Below are positions 34,286-43,137 of a stretch of 64,000 bases of DNA, one piece after another. Where the stretch lies: positions 62,001 to 126,000 of the forward strand of contig NZ_JAUUUU010000007.1 in NCBI RefSeq assembly GCF_030676955.1. Direction: 5' to 3'. Source of the DNA: Porticoccus litoralis (GTDB lineage: Bacteria; Pseudomonadota; Gammaproteobacteria; Pseudomonadales; Porticoccaceae). The position numbers were made by a program, and so were the translations under genes. How positions within the stretch are numbered: position 1 is the stretch's first letter; each line of letters opens with the position of its first letter. Below the pieces are notes generated by a model. It was given only the letters and a program-made list of their open reading frames with translations. It had not been told where the DNA came from and made no database searches.

Positions 34286-34861
34286 GTGTCAGACACAAAG
34301 CCTGTATGCGTGGGGCTGATATTGGCCGGTGGTGGTTCGACCCGGATGGGAATCGACAAGTCACTGTTGCGGCGCGAGCAGCAGACCATGTTGACGTTTT
34401 CGCGCTCACTGCTCTCGACACTGGGCCTGGATACCCATATCAGCGGCGGCAGGCAGGGCATGGCTGACGTGACGCCACAGGCCGGACCCCTGGGGGGCAT
34501 TTATTCTTCACTCAAAACATTGCAATCCGACGCGCTGCTGGTGCTGCCCGTGGATATGCCGTTGTTAACCCCGAAGTTGCTGCACCAGTTGATGGATGTC
34601 GGTGAACGCCTGGGTGTTCCCGTCTGTTATGAAGACTGTTATCTGCCCCTGTACTTGCCAGTCAACGCCGGGCTTCGCAATTATCTTGACGAGGTGTTTG
34701 CCGAGGGCTCGCAACAACCCCGCTCGATCAAAAAAATGCTGTCTGCACTGGGTGGAAAGCAGTTGCCATTGTCTGACCGGCAACCACTGATCAATGCCAA
34801 TACCCCGGAGGAATGGCAGAGCGCTATGGCGTTACTGGCAGGTGGTCATGATCAGCAATAG
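34286..34861 (+). CDS. mobA: Molybdenum cofactor guanylyltransferase MobA
   Basis: Transfers GMP from GTP to molybdopterin-Mo, giving the bis-MGD form of the cofactor. The 191-residue protein carries the nucleotide-binding signature LAGGGSTRMGIDK (13-25) and VLPVDMPLL. Start is the GTG at 34286 with GGAG about 11 bases upstream. Its last 14 bases overlap moeB, so the two are translationally linked. First gene of the Moco synthesis cluster. Confidence 0.93.
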   Translation: MSDTKPVCVGLILAGGGSTRMGIDKSLLRREQQTMLTFSRSLLSTLGLDTHISGGRQGMADVTPQAGPLGGIYSSLKTLQSDALLVLPVDMPLLTPKLLHQLMDVGERLGVPVCYEDCYLPLYLPVNAGLRNYLDEVFAEGSQQPRSIKKMLSALGGKQLPLSDRQPLINANTPEEWQSAMALLAGGHDQQ

Positions 34862-35597
34862 TGAGCGGCAACGATACAGCCGTCACCTGTTGCTGGGAGA
34901 TATCGGCGAAGAAGGTCAGCAACGGTTGTTGCGCTCCCGAGTCCTGATTGTAGGGCTTGGTGGGCTGGGATCACCCGTTGCGCTCTACCTGGCATCGGCA
35001 GGTGTTGGCCAGTTGCTGATTGCCGATGGCGACGCTCTGGAAGTAAGCAACCTGCAACGGCAGATTCTATACGACACGGCAGGTGCCGGTGAGTCCAAAG
35101 TACGGCTTGCCGAGCAGCGATTGTCGGCGCTGAACCCCGATATTGAACTCAATGTTTTTGACGAACCTCTGACTCTGGATGATCTCAACCTCTGTATCCA
35201 GGATGTGGATCTGGTGCTGGACTGTTCAGATAATCTGGAAACCCGCAAAAACGTGAATGCCGTCTGTGCCCGGCAAGGCGTTCCTCTGGTTTCCGCTGCA
35301 GCCATCCGCTGGGAAGGGCACCTGATGGTGTTTGATTTCCGCGATGGACAGACTCCCTGCTATGAGTGCCTGTACCCGCCGGAAAGTACTGAGCCCGTAT
35401 TAAATTGCAGCACCAGTGGCGTGGTTGGCCCGGTATTGGGTGTACTGGGTTCCCTGCAGGCCCTTGAGGGCATGAAACTCTTGCTGGGTCTGCCATCAGC
35501 AATTAATGGCCAGCTGCGTATTTTCGACGGACGACACCACGAGTGGCGGCACTTTGCCATTACGAAACGACCAGATTGCCCGACTTGTGGCCCGTGA
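34848..35597 (+). CDS. moeB: Molybdopterin-synthase adenylyltransferase MoeB/ThiF family
   Basis: A 249-residue E1-like enzyme that adenylates the C-terminal Gly of MoaD before sulfur transfer. The nucleotide-binding GLGGLGSPVALYLASAGVG is near residues 37-55. Zinc-binding cysteines are in CYECLYP and the final CPTCGP, and the NCSTSGVVGPVLG loop is conserved. The ATG at 34848 is chosen since the family starts near RYSRHLLL; upstream codons lie in mobA. ThiF has the same motifs, but the neighbours favour MoeB. Confidence 0.9.
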   Translation: MISNSERQRYSRHLLLGDIGEEGQQRLLRSRVLIVGLGGLGSPVALYLASAGVGQLLIADGDALEVSNLQRQILYDTAGAGESKVRLAEQRLSALNPDIELNVFDEPLTLDDLNLCIQDVDLVLDCSDNLETRKNVNAVCARQGVPLVSAAAIRWEGHLMVFDFRDGQTPCYECLYPPESTEPVLNCSTSGVVGPVLGVLGSLQALEGMKLLLGLPSAINGQLRIFDGRHHEWRHFAITKRPDCPTCGP

Positions 35598-35676
35598 TAT
35601 GGCCGATTGCGGCGAGGGGGCTTGACCTGCCAGGCTGTTCGGGTACGCTCCGAATAAGCAATCCATTTGAATTCCT

Positions 35677-36681
35677 ATGTCACAGATACCATCACCACAG
35701 CTTGTCGACCGCTTTGGACGGGTGGTTGACTACTTGCGCCTGTCCGTAACGGACCGCTGTGACTTCCGGTGTGTCTATTGCATGTCGGATAAAATGGAGT
35801 TTGTTCCCCGCCAGCAATTGCTGACATTGGAAGAGCTGGCTTTTCTGGGCAGAGCCTTTGTTGAGCTGGGGGTCAGTCGTATTCGGCTGACTGGTGGTGA
35901 ACCACTGGTCAGGCGCAACGTCACCGAGCTCATCCATCAACTCGGTCAGCTGGTTGGTCTGAATGAATTACTGTTGACCACCAATGGTTCTCAGCTCGCG
36001 GGTGTGGCGGATGACCTGGTAGCTGCTAGTGTACAGCGCATCAATATCAGTCTTGATTCAGTCGATCCTGTACGTTTTGCGGCGATTACTCGGACAGGGG
36101 ACCTGTCGAGCGTGTTGAAGGGAATCCGAGCTGCCCAGCAGGCAGGTGTAGAGCGTATCAAGATCAACAGCGTGATCATGCGCAGTCAGAACGATGATGA
36201 GGTTATTCCTCTGCTGGAATTTGCCCTCGAACGTGGTCTGGATATCAGCTTTATTGAGGAGATGCCGCTGGGTGATACCGGTCGTGAGGATCGCCACGGT
36301 CAACTGGTGAGCAGTGAGGAAATCCGGCAACAGATCTCCTCTGTCTATTCCCTTTCCGCAAGTGCGGTGGTCACACCGGGGCCTTCCCGCTATTACCAGA
36401 TAAAAGGCAGTGACAGTCGTATCGGGTTTATCTCGCCCAACAGCCATAACTTCTGTGAAAGCTGTAATCGGGTGCGGGTCACCTGTGAAGGGCGATTGCT
36501 GCTGTGCCTGGGGAATGAGCACTCCGTCGACCTGAGGCATGTTATCCGCTCTTCACCCGGTGACATGGCGGCTCTGAAACAGGCCATCACTGATGCCATG
36601 CAAATCAAACCTGAAAAACATCATTTTTACGATGCCGATCAGCCGCAGATGGTCCGCTTTATGAATGCTACGGGCGGTTAG
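35677..36681 (+). CDS. moaA: GTP 3',8-cyclase MoaA
   Basis: Radical-SAM enzyme (334 residues) that rearranges GTP in the first step of molybdopterin synthesis. The SAM cluster motif is C-x3-C-x2-C in DRCDFRCVYC (near 24-31). The second 4Fe-4S cluster is in CESCNRVRVTCEGRLLLC near 263-280. The protein ends in Gly-Gly, needed for activity in MoaA. It is 79 bp downstream of moeB. Confidence 0.95.
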   Translation: MSQIPSPQLVDRFGRVVDYLRLSVTDRCDFRCVYCMSDKMEFVPRQQLLTLEELAFLGRAFVELGVSRIRLTGGEPLVRRNVTELIHQLGQLVGLNELLLTTNGSQLAGVADDLVAASVQRINISLDSVDPVRFAAITRTGDLSSVLKGIRAAQQAGVERIKINSVIMRSQNDDEVIPLLEFALERGLDISFIEEMPLGDTGREDRHGQLVSSEEIRQQISSVYSLSASAVVTPGPSRYYQIKGSDSRIGFISPNSHNFCESCNRVRVTCEGRLLLCLGNEHSVDLRHVIRSSPGDMAALKQAITDAMQIKPEKHHFYDADQPQMVRFMNATGG

Positions 36682-36717
36682 CAACCTTTGAGCAAAAGCT
36701 GGTCTTGGGTCGCTGTT

Positions 36718-36745
36718 TTGACATCTGGACCGAGTGGTCCATAAT
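36718..36745 (+). promoter_or_regulatory. Promoter of the TetR gene with embedded operator
   Basis: TTGACA at 36718-36723 and CATAAT at 36740-36745 are separated by 16 bp, nearly consensus sigma-70 spacing. TGGACC-GAGT-GGTCCA (36726-36741) lies across the spacer, so a bound repressor would block RNA polymerase. Confidence 0.72.
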
Positions 36746-36751
36746 TGTGTC

Positions 36752-37339
36752 ATGAATCAGGGCAGACCCAAAGAATTTGATACCGACCGGGCACTGGAGC
36801 TTGCTACCCAGCAATTCTGGAAGGTGGGTTATTCGGCGACCTCTCTGCAGGATTTGCTCAAGGTGATGCGGTTATCTAAAAGCAGCCTCTATCAGACATT
36901 TGGCAGTAAACAGCAACTGTTTATTCAATGCCTTAACCACTATGAACAGAGTATGGCCAGCCGGTTAGAGCAGAAATTGGTTGAAAGCGATTCTGCTGTC
37001 GGATTCCTGAGAGAATTTCTGGAAGAAATTGTTGCTGAAGCGGCGGCTAGGGGCCCCAGAAAGGGCTGCCTGCTGGTTAATACCGCCAATGAATTATCCC
37101 AGCGTGACCCACAAATAAAAGTGGTTGTGTCAGATGGGGCCAACCACTTTATAGCGATTTTTCGCCGGGCTATAGAGTTGGCTGTAGAGCGCGGTGAAAT
37201 GCTGGCCCCGGCATCCATTAGCTCCCTGGCAAGTTTCTACTTTTCCGGTGTGAGTGGTTTACGCACCATGGTAAAAGCTGGTGTCAGTCAGGAAGAGTTA
37301 CACCCGGTTGTTAACTTAATTATGGAAAAGTTTAATTAA
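36752..37339 (+). CDS. TetR-family regulator next to a CMD gene
   Basis: A 195-residue repressor. The HTH spans ELATQQFWKVGYSATSLQDLLKVMRLSKSSLYQTFGSKQQL (about residues 14-55). The C-terminal domain includes RGPRKGCLLVNTANEL, a motif of the AcrR/NemR-like branch. ATG at 36752 (MNQGRPKEFD) is preferred to an upstream TTG at 36734. Its own promoter carries a GGACC palindrome, and the same core recurs in a 26-bp palindrome before the following CMD gene, so it most likely represses both. Confidence 0.88.
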   Translation: MNQGRPKEFDTDRALELATQQFWKVGYSATSLQDLLKVMRLSKSSLYQTFGSKQQLFIQCLNHYEQSMASRLEQKLVESDSAVGFLREFLEEIVAEAAARGPRKGCLLVNTANELSQRDPQIKVVVSDGANHFIAIFRRAIELAVERGEMLAPASISSLASFYFSGVSGLRTMVKAGVSQEELHPVVNLIMEKFN

Positions 37340-37361
37340 ATTTTTTTGCCTATTTTTGTCT

Positions 37362-37387
37362 ATTTAAGGACCGTTCGGTCCTTAAAT
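37362..37387. promoter_or_regulatory. 26-bp palindromic operator before the CMD gene
   Basis: Left arm ATTTAAGGACCG, centre TT and right arm CGGTCCTTAAAT form a perfect 26-bp palindrome. The core GGACCG-NN-CGGTCC matches the operator in the TetR promoter at 13 of 14 positions (one mismatch in one arm). It lies 23 bases past the TetR stop and 42 bases before the CMD start. Confidence 0.78.
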
Positions 37388-37428
37388 AAATATTCACCAT
37401 TAAACCATGTAAACAGGAGAACCTGACC

Positions 37429-37998
37429 ATGAAATCAAAATACAAAATATCCATGTCTCCCGTAGAAATCAGTGACGCACCAGAAACGGTAAAAGGTATT
37501 CTGGTGGAACAGAAAAACAATTTCGGTTTTCTGCCGAATATGTATTCAGCGATGGCCACCGCCCCTTCATTGCTGAAAATCTATTTGCATGGATATCGGC
37601 TTTTTCGGGAAGAAGGAACATTTTCTTCGGTTGAACAGGAAGTCATTTTTATAACCATCAGCCGGGAAAATGGCTGTGATTACTGTGTTGGGGCACACAG
37701 CATGATTGCCGATAAAATGTCGGGCGTGCCTGAAGAGGTCACAGAGGCTATTCGAAACAATGCCCCGATCGCTGACCAGAAACTACAGGCGCTACACGAC
37801 TTTGTTGTCACCATGATCAATACTCGGGGTGCACCATCCAAAAGTGATGTAGGAATATTTTTGAATGCCGGGTACAGCGAACAACAGGTCCTGGAGGTGA
37901 TTGTAGCCATTGCGGTGAAGACATTGAGCAACTACAACAACCACTTATTTCATACCGAGCTGGATGACGTGTTTTCTGACTACGCCTGGGCCGAGTGA
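37429..37998 (+). CDS. Carboxymuconolactone decarboxylase/AhpD-like protein
   Basis: A 189-residue all-helical protein of the CMD superfamily. The redox centre C-x2-C-x3-H is visible as GCDYCVGAHS (near residues 83-92), with the general base Glu in SREN just before. Such proteins act as thiol peroxidases (AhpD-like) or decarboxylases; the disulfide centre favours a peroxide or electrophile defence role. It is controlled by the operator directly upstream and the adjacent TetR regulator. Confidence 0.87.
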   Translation: MKSKYKISMSPVEISDAPETVKGILVEQKNNFGFLPNMYSAMATAPSLLKIYLHGYRLFREEGTFSSVEQEVIFITISRENGCDYCVGAHSMIADKMSGVPEEVTEAIRNNAPIADQKLQALHDFVVTMINTRGAPSKSDVGIFLNAGYSEQQVLEVIVAIAVKTLSNYNNHLFHTELDDVFSDYAWAE

Positions 37999-38150
37999 TA
38001 CAAAACCTGGGGCAATTCTGTCACGAACAGATATTCATATGGGTTGCCAGTATGAATGATCAATGTTGAGAATTTGATTTATGGTGGGGATGGAGCCGGT
38101 ATAATCAGGCTCCTGAAACACTGCTACAGTCATTGATTATTGAGAAACCC

Positions 38151-38687
38151 ATGTCCCACGCCACAAAAGAATTTGTCCCCTTAACTATTGCTGTCCTGAC
38201 TGTGTCCGATACCCGCAGTCTGGAGGAGGACAGCTCCGGCCAGCTGTTGCAGGACCGCCTCACCGAGGCTGGACACCAGCTCGCGGAACGGGTTCTGATT
38301 CCTGACGATATTTATCGGCTGCGTGCCGAAGTGTCCCGCTGGATTGCCGACCCCCAGGTTCAGGTGGTGCTGGTCACCGGTGGCACTGGTTTTACCGACC
38401 GCGACTCGACGCCGGAAGCACTGTTACCCTTATTCGACAAGCAGGTGGAAGGGTTCGGTGAACTGTTTCGGCAGATTTCTTTTAACGAAATTGGAACCTC
38501 GACAGTACAGTCACGGGCGGTAGCCGGCATAGCTAACCATACACTGGTGTTCTGCATGCCCGGTTCCACCAATGCCTGTCGCACGGCCTGGGACAATATT
38601 GTCGGTGAGCAGCTGGATGCCCGCACCCGTCCCTGTAATTTTGTCCCCCACGTCACCCCAAAAGACCGTTGCGAAAGCCGCGGCTAG
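38151..38687 (+). CDS. moaB: Molybdenum cofactor biosynthesis protein MoaB
   Basis: A 178-residue protein that adenylates molybdopterin (MogA/MoaB role) before Mo insertion by MoeA. Motif TGGTGFTDRDSTPEAL is the molybdopterin-binding loop and CMPGSTNACRTAWD lies near the end. ATG at 38151 (MSHATKEF) is preferred to an upstream in-frame codon at 38133 because the MoaB family starts near this point. Seven bases separate it from moeA. Confidence 0.93.
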   Translation: MSHATKEFVPLTIAVLTVSDTRSLEEDSSGQLLQDRLTEAGHQLAERVLIPDDIYRLRAEVSRWIADPQVQVVLVTGGTGFTDRDSTPEALLPLFDKQVEGFGELFRQISFNEIGTSTVQSRAVAGIANHTLVFCMPGSTNACRTAWDNIVGEQLDARTRPCNFVPHVTPKDRCESRG

Positions 38688-38694
38688 ACAGACG

Positions 38695-39927
38695 ATGAGC
38701 AGCCGTGACCAACAGCCCGGTTTATTGACTGTAGAAGAGGCGCTCCAGCGCCTGCTCGAGGCCGCCCGGCCCACTGCGGACATTGAAACCATACCCCTGA
38801 CAGCGGCACTGGGTCGTGTGTTGGCAGAGAACCAGCATTCCCCGGTAGATGTACCACCTGCGGATAACAGCGCCATGGATGGTTTTGCCCTGCGCTTTTC
38901 CGATTGCACCCCTGATGGAGAAGCTACGTTGCCTGTCAGTCAGCGGATTCCGGCGGGTACCGTGCCCGAACCCCTGCAGCCAGCTTCGGCTGCACGCATT
39001 TTTACCGGCGCAGAGGTTCCGCCGGGAGCGGATACCGTGGTAATTCAGGAACAGTGTCAATGGGATGAATCAGCCGTCCGTTTTTCCGGGGCAAAACCCC
39101 AGGCCAATATCCGTCCCCGAGGGCAGGACATTGAGAAAGGCGCCATCGTTCTGCAACAGGGTCGTCGTTTAACTCCCCAGGACCTGGGGCTGCTGGCCTC
39201 GGTAGGTATTGCCAAACTGCCGGTGTATCGCCGCCTCAGGGTAGCTGTGCTTTGCACCGGCGACGAGCTGGTTGAGCCCGGTGAAACCCTTATCCCCGGC
39301 CATATCTATAACTCAAATCGTTACATGTTGCTGGGCCTGTTGCAGGCATTGGGATTCGATTGCGTGGATATCGGCATTGTGGCGGATGACTCCGAGGCCA
39401 CCGAACAGGCCTTGCTGAAAGCTGCCGCAGAGGCAGACTGTATTCTCAGCAGCGGCGGGGTTTCTGTGGGTGAAGAAGACCACGTCAAAGCCTGTGTCGA
39501 TAAACTGGGTAGCCTCGATTTATGGCGTGTGGCCATCAAGCCGGGCAAGCCACTGGCCTATGGCCACGTTAGGGACGTTCCCTTTATTGGCTTGCCGGGA
39601 AACCCGGTCTCCGTGTTTGTTACCTTTGCTATTACCGCGCGTCCCTATCTACTGAAAACCCAGGGTGCCAGTGATTGTTCGCCATTAACTATCCCAGTTG
39701 TCGCCGGGTTCAGCCGTCCCAATTCCGCTAAACGGCAGGAATACCTGAGGGCCAGGCTGGTACCGGATGATCAGGGCCGCCAACGGGCGGAGCTGGCAGG
39801 CAGCCAGAGCAGTGGGGTGCTGTCCAGCGTCTGCCGCGGTGATGGCTTGGTAATCCATAAGCTCGGTGAGGCCATTTCCGAAGGGGATCAGGTGCTGTTT
39901 TTACCCTTCCCGGATTTACTTTACTAA
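38695..39927 (+). CDS. moeA: Molybdopterin molybdenumtransferase MoeA
   Basis: Inserts molybdate into adenylated molybdopterin. A 410-residue protein with the domain II/III motifs PADNSAMDGFALR (near 56-68), TGDELVEPGE, SSGGVSVGEEDHV and LPGNPVSVFVTF, and a C-terminal beta-barrel domain IV. Starts at ATG 38695, immediately after moaB, in the same operon. Confidence 0.94.
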   Translation: MSSRDQQPGLLTVEEALQRLLEAARPTADIETIPLTAALGRVLAENQHSPVDVPPADNSAMDGFALRFSDCTPDGEATLPVSQRIPAGTVPEPLQPASAARIFTGAEVPPGADTVVIQEQCQWDESAVRFSGAKPQANIRPRGQDIEKGAIVLQQGRRLTPQDLGLLASVGIAKLPVYRRLRVAVLCTGDELVEPGETLIPGHIYNSNRYMLLGLLQALGFDCVDIGIVADDSEATEQALLKAAAEADCILSSGGVSVGEEDHVKACVDKLGSLDLWRVAIKPGKPLAYGHVRDVPFIGLPGNPVSVFVTFAITARPYLLKTQGASDCSPLTIPVVAGFSRPNSAKRQEYLRARLVPDDQGRQRAELAGSQSSGVLSSVCRGDGLVIHKLGEAISEGDQVLFLPFPDLLY

Positions 39928-40042
39928 CCCAATTCACCATCCTTTGATCTGGATACCTTGGTGTCCGCGCTGACAGCTTCTATGCTCAAAGAAGCATAAG
40001 GCGATTGCGTCGGGTGCAATTGGTCTGAAGAAGGAAGGGGCT

Positions 40043-41425
40043 ATGGCTAGTCAGGTATCATTGGCATTTTTCGGCGCGGCAGGCACTGTCACCGGCTCAC
40101 GTTATCTGCTTGACGTGGAGGAGCAGAGAGTCCTGATCGACTGCGGCCTGTTTCAGGGTTACAAGCATTTGCGGGAACGCAACTGGAAACCCTTTCCGGT
40201 AGACCCTGCCACCATCGAAGCTGTATTTCTCACCCACGCCCACCTGGACCACAGCGGTTACCTTCCGCGGCTGGTAAAAGATGGATTTGATGGGCCGGTT
40301 TACTGTACCCGTGCCACCCGGGATCTGTGCCGCATACTGCTGCTGGATTCGGCAAAGTTGCAGGAAGAAGAGGCGGAATTTCGCAACCGGCATAACTACA
40401 GCAAGCACAAGCCCGCATTACCCCTCTACACTCAGCATGATGCCCGCAAAGCGTTGGAGCATTTCGAGGTCGTCGATTTCAGCATGCCGGAAAGTCCCCA
40501 TCCCGGTATCACTATGGGTCAGATTGAGGTGGGGTTTTACCCCAATGGCCATATCCTTGGCTCTTCCTACCTGGATGTGAAAGCTGCGGGCAAGCACATC
40601 CTGTTTAGCGGAGACCTGGGGCGTGGTAATGATCTGGTGATGCGCGCCCCTGAATTGCCGCTGTACTGCGATTACCTGGTGGTGGAATCCACCTACGGCA
40701 ACCGTTTGCATGACAATCGAGACGTCTGGGAGGCGGTGGCTGAAATTGTCAATGACACCCTGTCCGGGGGTGGCTCACTGCTGATTCCGTCATTTGCCGT
40801 GGGGCGTGCCCAGGCCATGCTATACCTGATCACCGAGCTGCGTCGCCGGGGGAAAATACCTTATGTGCCTATCTTTCTGGACAGCCCCATGGCCATCAGT
40901 GTGACGGAATTGATGCAGCGACATCACCGCTATCACCGTCTGAACAAAGCGTCCTGCCAGCAATTATCTCGGGATGTGACTTTTACCCGTGATGTTCAGG
41001 ATTCCATCGCCATTAATAACGTCAATGTCCCGGCCATCATTCTGTCCGCCAGCGGTATGGCTACCGGTGGTCGGGTGCTGCACCACCTGCAGCGCATGGT
41101 GGGGGATCACCGCAATACGGTGATGTTTGCCGGTTATCAGGCCCCAGGCACCCGTGGCGCGCGGTTGGTGGAGGGGGAAAAGCGAATCAAGATTTTCAAC
41201 CGCTACTTTGATGTGAAGGCGCGCATCGAGAGCCTGGACTTTCTCTCTGCCCATGCCGATCGCCTGGAATTATTGCGTTGGGTGCAGCAACTGCCAGCGG
41301 CACCGAAACATTGTTTTGTCACCCACGGTGAAGAGAGTGCATCGGATCAGTTCCGCATCAGCCTGTCGGAAGAATTGGGCTGGAGAGCCTCGGTGCCGGA
41401 TATGGGCGACAGGGTTGAGCTCTGA
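40043..41425 (+). CDS. Metallo-beta-lactamase/beta-CASP RNA-processing hydrolase
   Basis: A 460-residue enzyme with the metal-binding HAHLDHSGYLPRLV (HxHxDH, near residue 63), further ligands in FSGDLGRGND, the beta-CASP domain (SFAVGRAQAM to SASGMATGGRVLHHL) and the terminal RMMBL domain (DFLSAHADRLELL). Such proteins are ribonucleases acting on RNA 3' ends or internal sites. It follows moeA by 115 bp on the same strand but is functionally unrelated. Confidence 0.92.
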   Translation: MASQVSLAFFGAAGTVTGSRYLLDVEEQRVLIDCGLFQGYKHLRERNWKPFPVDPATIEAVFLTHAHLDHSGYLPRLVKDGFDGPVYCTRATRDLCRILLLDSAKLQEEEAEFRNRHNYSKHKPALPLYTQHDARKALEHFEVVDFSMPESPHPGITMGQIEVGFYPNGHILGSSYLDVKAAGKHILFSGDLGRGNDLVMRAPELPLYCDYLVVESTYGNRLHDNRDVWEAVAEIVNDTLSGGGSLLIPSFAVGRAQAMLYLITELRRRGKIPYVPIFLDSPMAISVTELMQRHHRYHRLNKASCQQLSRDVTFTRDVQDSIAINNVNVPAIILSASGMATGGRVLHHLQRMVGDHRNTVMFAGYQAPGTRGARLVEGEKRIKIFNRYFDVKARIESLDFLSAHADRLELLRWVQQLPAAPKHCFVTHGEESASDQFRISLSEELGWRASVPDMGDRVEL

Positions 41426-41863
41426 TCAGTCCGCCGTCTCTATCTCGAAGTGGAATTGTTTGTCGCAGTCGAGACTATTACTGACAAAGCAGTTGGCCTC
41501 GGTTTTCTCGAGTAACTGTTGCGCCTTGCTGCGGTCTGCTTCGGATGTAATTACCAGTCGCGCCGTGGTCTCAATGCGGGAAAATTTCACATGGCGTTCG
41601 ACTTTGTCCAGGACCCCTTCGCTGTGACAGTGGATTTCCTGCCATTCCAGTCGACCCGCTTTGGCGATGGCTTTAAAGGTCAGTGCCAGGCAGTTGGCGA
41701 CGCTGGCCAGTAACATCTCCTCTGGAGTCCAGGTGTCGCCCGGGCCGTCAAAATTTTCCGGAGGCGCCACTTCCAGGGTGCAACCATTCTGCAAGGTGGA
41801 AACCATGTGACTGTTGGGAGTGCCGAAAGCACTGGCAGAGTAGGCGTGGGGTAATGGTTTCAT
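41426..41863 (-). CDS. OsmC-family protein
   Basis: A 145-residue protein of the OsmC/Ohr superfamily. The N-terminal strand region NGCTLEVAPPENFDGPGDTWTPEEMLLASVANCLALTF carries one conserved cysteine; the partner cysteine near the C-terminus is in CFVSNSL. It may reduce organic hydroperoxides. ATG at 41863 (MKPLPHAYSAS) is preferred to the earlier codon at 41950, which lies in the moaE gene. Its stop abuts the hydrolase stop (41425/41426). Confidence 0.85.
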   Translation of the reverse strand: MKPLPHAYSASAFGTPNSHMVSTLQNGCTLEVAPPENFDGPGDTWTPEEMLLASVANCLALTFKAIAKAGRLEWQEIHCHSEGVLDKVERHVKFSRIETTARLVITSEADRSKAQQLLEKTEANCFVSNSLDCDKQFHFEIETAD

Positions 41864-41876
41864 CACGAATCTCCGT

Positions 41877-42335
41877 TTAGTCCTGCTGCCATCGGCGGGC
41901 GCGTTGCTGGTCACTGGTCTTGGCTTCCACCCAGTGCCCCTCACCGTCACGGTAAACTTCTTTTTTCCAGAACGGTGCCGAGGTTTTCAGAATATCCATA
42001 ATAAATTCGCAGGCGCTGAACACTGCAGCCCGGTGCTCGCCGCTCACAGCCACCAGCACAATCTGGTCACCGGGCTTCAGTTCGCCAATGCGATGCACAA
42101 TACGAATATCGGCAACCGGCCAGCGTTGCAGGGCTTCTTCAGCGGTGGCCTGCAAGGACTTTTCGGTCATGCCCGGGTAGTGTTCCAGTTGAAGTGACGT
42201 CAGGGGGTTGCCGGTGATATCCCGCACCAGGCCGGTAAACAGCGCGATGCCACCCACTGTCCGGCAATCAGCCTTGAGGCGCTGGTATTCTTCGCCTACA
42301 TCAAAATCTTCCCGCTGTACGGAAATGGAAATCAT
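41877..42335 (-). CDS. moaE: Molybdopterin synthase catalytic subunit MoaE
   Basis: The large subunit (152 residues) of molybdopterin synthase, which adds dithiolene sulfur to precursor Z. Key residues are in the FWKKEVYRDGEGHWVEAK region (active-site lysines), and HYPGMTEKSL and ISVSGEHR-like AVSGEHRAAVF are typical. It overlaps moaD by 4 bp, so the subunits are co-translated. The plus/minus-strand split means the Moco genes form two convergent groups. Confidence 0.94.
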   Translation of the reverse strand: MISISVQREDFDVGEEYQRLKADCRTVGGIALFTGLVRDITGNPLTSLQLEHYPGMTEKSLQATAEEALQRWPVADIRIVHRIGELKPGDQIVLVAVSGEHRAAVFSACEFIMDILKTSAPFWKKEVYRDGEGHWVEAKTSDQQRARRWQQD

Positions 42336-42580
42336 CCGCCGGTCACCGGGGGGAAGAGTGCCAGTTCGTCGTTATCGCTGAGGCTGGCAGTGTCAACGGT
42401 CATTACCTGGTTGATGGCGCAGAGAAACTGGCCCTGGCCTAGCCCTTGTTGCCATTGCTCGCCCCGCTGTTTCAGGGTCGATACCAGATCGCTGACAGTC
42501 TGCACATGGTCTGGCAATGTCAGCTCCAGTTCACCGGTGCCCAGTTGCTCCCGTAGACTGCCGAAAAACAGAATCTTCAA
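42332..42580 (-). CDS. moaD: Molybdopterin synthase sulfur carrier subunit MoaD
   Basis: An 82-residue ubiquitin-like carrier; the C-terminal Gly-Gly (PPVTGG) is adenylated by MoeB and thiocarboxylated. Starts at TTG 42580 (LKILFFGSLREQLG), where TTGA overlaps the moaC stop TGA by two bases; the longer frame to 42670 lies inside moaC and is not used. Confidence 0.93.
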   Translation of the reverse strand: MKILFFGSLREQLGTGELELTLPDHVQTVSDLVSTLKQRGEQWQQGLGQGQFLCAINQVMTVDTASLSDNDELALFPPVTGG

Positions 42581-43065
42581 GGGGCAGCGCTCCAGTGGCC
42601 GGATTTGCCACCGGCTTTTTCCAGCAGGCGAGTGGATTCGATCACCATGCCGCGGTCCACTGCCTTGCACATGTCGTAGATGGTCAGTGCGGCCACAGAG
42701 GCTGCAGTAAGGGCTTCCATTTCCACGCCGGTTTTGCCATCCAGGCCGCAGCTGGCGGTGATGCGCAATTGATTGCTGTCCGGCAGCAATTGAAATTCCA
42801 CTTTGATCGAGGTGAGCATCAGTGGGTGACAGAGGGGAATCAGGTCAGAACATTTTTTCGCTGCCTGAATGCCAGCAATGCGGGCCACGGCCAGCACATC
42901 ACCTTTCTTGTGGCCGCCACTGCTGATCATGTTCAGGGTTTCCGGTTGCATCCGCACCAGTGATTCGGCGGTTGCTTCGCGATGGGTGACCGCTTTGCCG
43001 CCCACATCTACCATGTGGGCATTGCCCTGTTCATCCAGGTGGCTCAGTTTGCGCATGTCGCTCAA
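42577..43065 (-). CDS. moaC: Cyclic pyranopterin monophosphate synthase MoaC
   Basis: Converts the MoaA product to cyclic pyranopterin monophosphate. A 162-residue protein with HMVDVGGKAVTHREA, SDLIPLCHPL, KTGVEMEALTAA and the final VIESTRLLEKAGGKSGHW, all hallmark stretches of MoaC. First gene of the moaC-moaD-moaE-osmC minus-strand group. Confidence 0.95.
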   Translation of the reverse strand: MSDMRKLSHLDEQGNAHMVDVGGKAVTHREATAESLVRMQPETLNMISSGGHKKGDVLAVARIAGIQAAKKCSDLIPLCHPLMLTSIKVEFQLLPDSNQLRITASCGLDGKTGVEMEALTAASVAALTIYDMCKAVDRGMVIESTRLLEKAGGKSGHWSAAP

Positions 43066-43137
43066 AACAGTACTCCGCGATCAGGATTGATAATGTGGAA
43101 GTCTAACGTAACTCAGGGCCCGGCGTATCACTGGGAA

